The notes under the pieces were generated by a model, which ran no database searches, was not told the origin of the DNA, and saw nothing but the letters and a program-made list of their open reading frames with translations. A stretch of DNA of 64,000 nt, taken from Hydractinia symbiolongicarpus. Lineage: Eukaryota > Cnidaria > Hydrozoa > Anthoathecata > Hydractiniidae. Within the stretch, counting starts at the first letter, position 1, and each line of letters opens with the position of its first letter. The stretch covers positions 2,232,001-2,296,000 of the forward strand of contig NC_079889.1 of assembly GCF_029227915.1 (NCBI RefSeq). The letters are read 5' to 3'. A program made the position numbers and the translations under genes. Shown here in pieces: positions 62,860 to 64,000 of this stretch.

Positions 62860-64000
62860 CTTTAATATTTTTTATATCTAAAAATACTTTGTCGTATAGT
62901 CTAGAAAATCCAAAAATTACTTCTTTATAGTAGATCAACACGATGTCCATGTACACAGAATCATAAGTACAATCGAAACAGACTACCTCAATTTATATAT
63001 TATCAAAAAACCATTAAAAAATACAAAGGGAAAACAAAAAAAACCCATCACAACAAAGCCATGTGATATATTTTTATACTGAGATTCAACACAGTAGTAG
63101 TACTACATACTATAACACAATTAACTTTCTTAATAGTAAGGGAAAAGGGAAAGTGAAAGAGAACAATCTCATTAAAGCCTGTGGTTGTTTGATATCAGTT
63201 AATCTTTCATTCATATCAGTGATGCTAGTGTCAGTAAATCCAGGACAAAAATAATGTTATTACAAATTAAAAACAAAGTAATGGAATGTAACAACATGCA
63301 TGTAATACTATACACGAAAACTGAAATTGCTATTGAAAAAAAAATTTAAAATAATTTGTTTAATTCATTTATCTCAAGTACTCACCTCAAAATATAAAAA
63401 AAAAGTATATATAATATACAATAACTTTAAAATATTATCGAAACAGTCATTATAAATGAGAGTCTGGTGTATTCATTGAAAGTGTTTTAACATCACCATA
63501 TTCTATCCATTTCAGATACTTAAGGTACAATAGTATTCTACTATAACTTTATATTTTGAGTTACTTAAATAAACTTTAACTTTACTTAAATAAACAAATT
63601 CTATGCTTCAAAGATATGCACATTCAACTTAAATTAAACTCAAAAGGAACGGTGGTATTATATGTAGCTTGTTGGCAACAACAAAGTAGGCGCTTGAAAG
63701 ATTCAAAGATATATTTGTAAAAGCACTAAAAAATAAATTTTTAAAAAGCAACTCTGGTATTTTGCACACACAAGAGTATTTTTTATCACATTCTATCTTT
63801 ATTAACCTGATATTGATTATGACATCATTAAATTGTATATAAAAGAAAAATGTATCAGTTAACAATGTCTGAAAGTCAACCTGTAATTATGACATCATTA
63901 AATTGTACATTACAGAAAATAGCAGATACATTGGCTGTAAATAAAAATTTTCTTGTCAATTGAACAGTAGTGTCTATGAAATAAAGTGTGACTTAGTACA
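62860..64000. other. Upstream region of NF-kB, no gene seen
   Basis: Should contain the 5' UTR and promoter if there is no distant first exon. I see no canonical NF-kB site or clear core promoter. ATTATGACATCATTAAATTG occurs twice (63818-63837 and 63885-63904), a 67-base-spaced direct repeat containing an ATGACATCAT, CRE/AP-1-like word. Confidence 0.45.

Overview
This is AT-rich animal DNA with compact multi-exon genes set in dense, layered transposon debris. A cnidarian is the best fit: there is a single NF-kB with a complete Rel homology domain and no ankyrin repeats, and the LINE, Penelope, Tigger, MITE and SINE types are of kinds common in cnidarian genomes. The species is not resolved. 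All gene models were built by eye from splice signals, codon phase and family motifs.

Layout. (1) 1-17.4 kb holds the 5' part of a minus-strand TM9SF2-type nonaspanin. Five coding exons lie between 15686 and 685, and the gene runs off the left edge. One intron of about 13.3 kb (813-14120) contains an RT fragment and an RTE-type LINE. That LINE is split by a 3.1-kb TIR element rich in minisatellites, which is itself split by a 1.1-kb repeat element. (2) 17.5-20.15 kb is a complete pogo/Tigger-type DNA transposon with TA duplications. Its transposase is broken, but it carries an intact divergent ORF resembling the HIRAN-like family. (3) 21.3-22.2 kb is a minus-strand MADF/Myb-like DNA-binding protein. 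(4) 22.9-26.4 kb is a decayed R2/NeSL-type LINE with a restriction-like endonuclease, interrupted by a small Helitron-like element. (5) 28.9-30.2 kb is the terminal exon of a minus-strand PAR-type bZIP factor. (6) 30.2-39.4 kb is repeat-rich. It has head-to-tail arrays of a short Helitron-like element (TC start, 3' hairpin, CTAG end), MITEs, a SINE, and two unassigned candidate terminal exons. (7) 39.4-57.3 kb is a complete plus-strand NPHP3 (nephrocystin-3) gene: 17 coding exons, 1263 codons, with an MGG start fitting N-myristoylation, a coiled coil, a NACHT-type P-loop and a TPR tail. Its introns hold a nearly intact LINE, a LINE fragment abutting a splice acceptor, a tRNA-type SINE, and a TCTG/TCCG microsatellite starting at a splice donor. 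(8) 58.4-62.9 kb is a complete minus-strand NF-kB gene: 11 coding exons, 525 residues. The usual Cys of the DNA-recognition loop is Ser.

The host genes are functionally unrelated: a membrane trafficking protein, a ciliary protein and two transcription factors. NPHP3 and NF-kB converge tail to tail, about 1.1 kb apart. I found no complete rRNA or tRNA gene, no CRISPR array and no prokaryotic operon.
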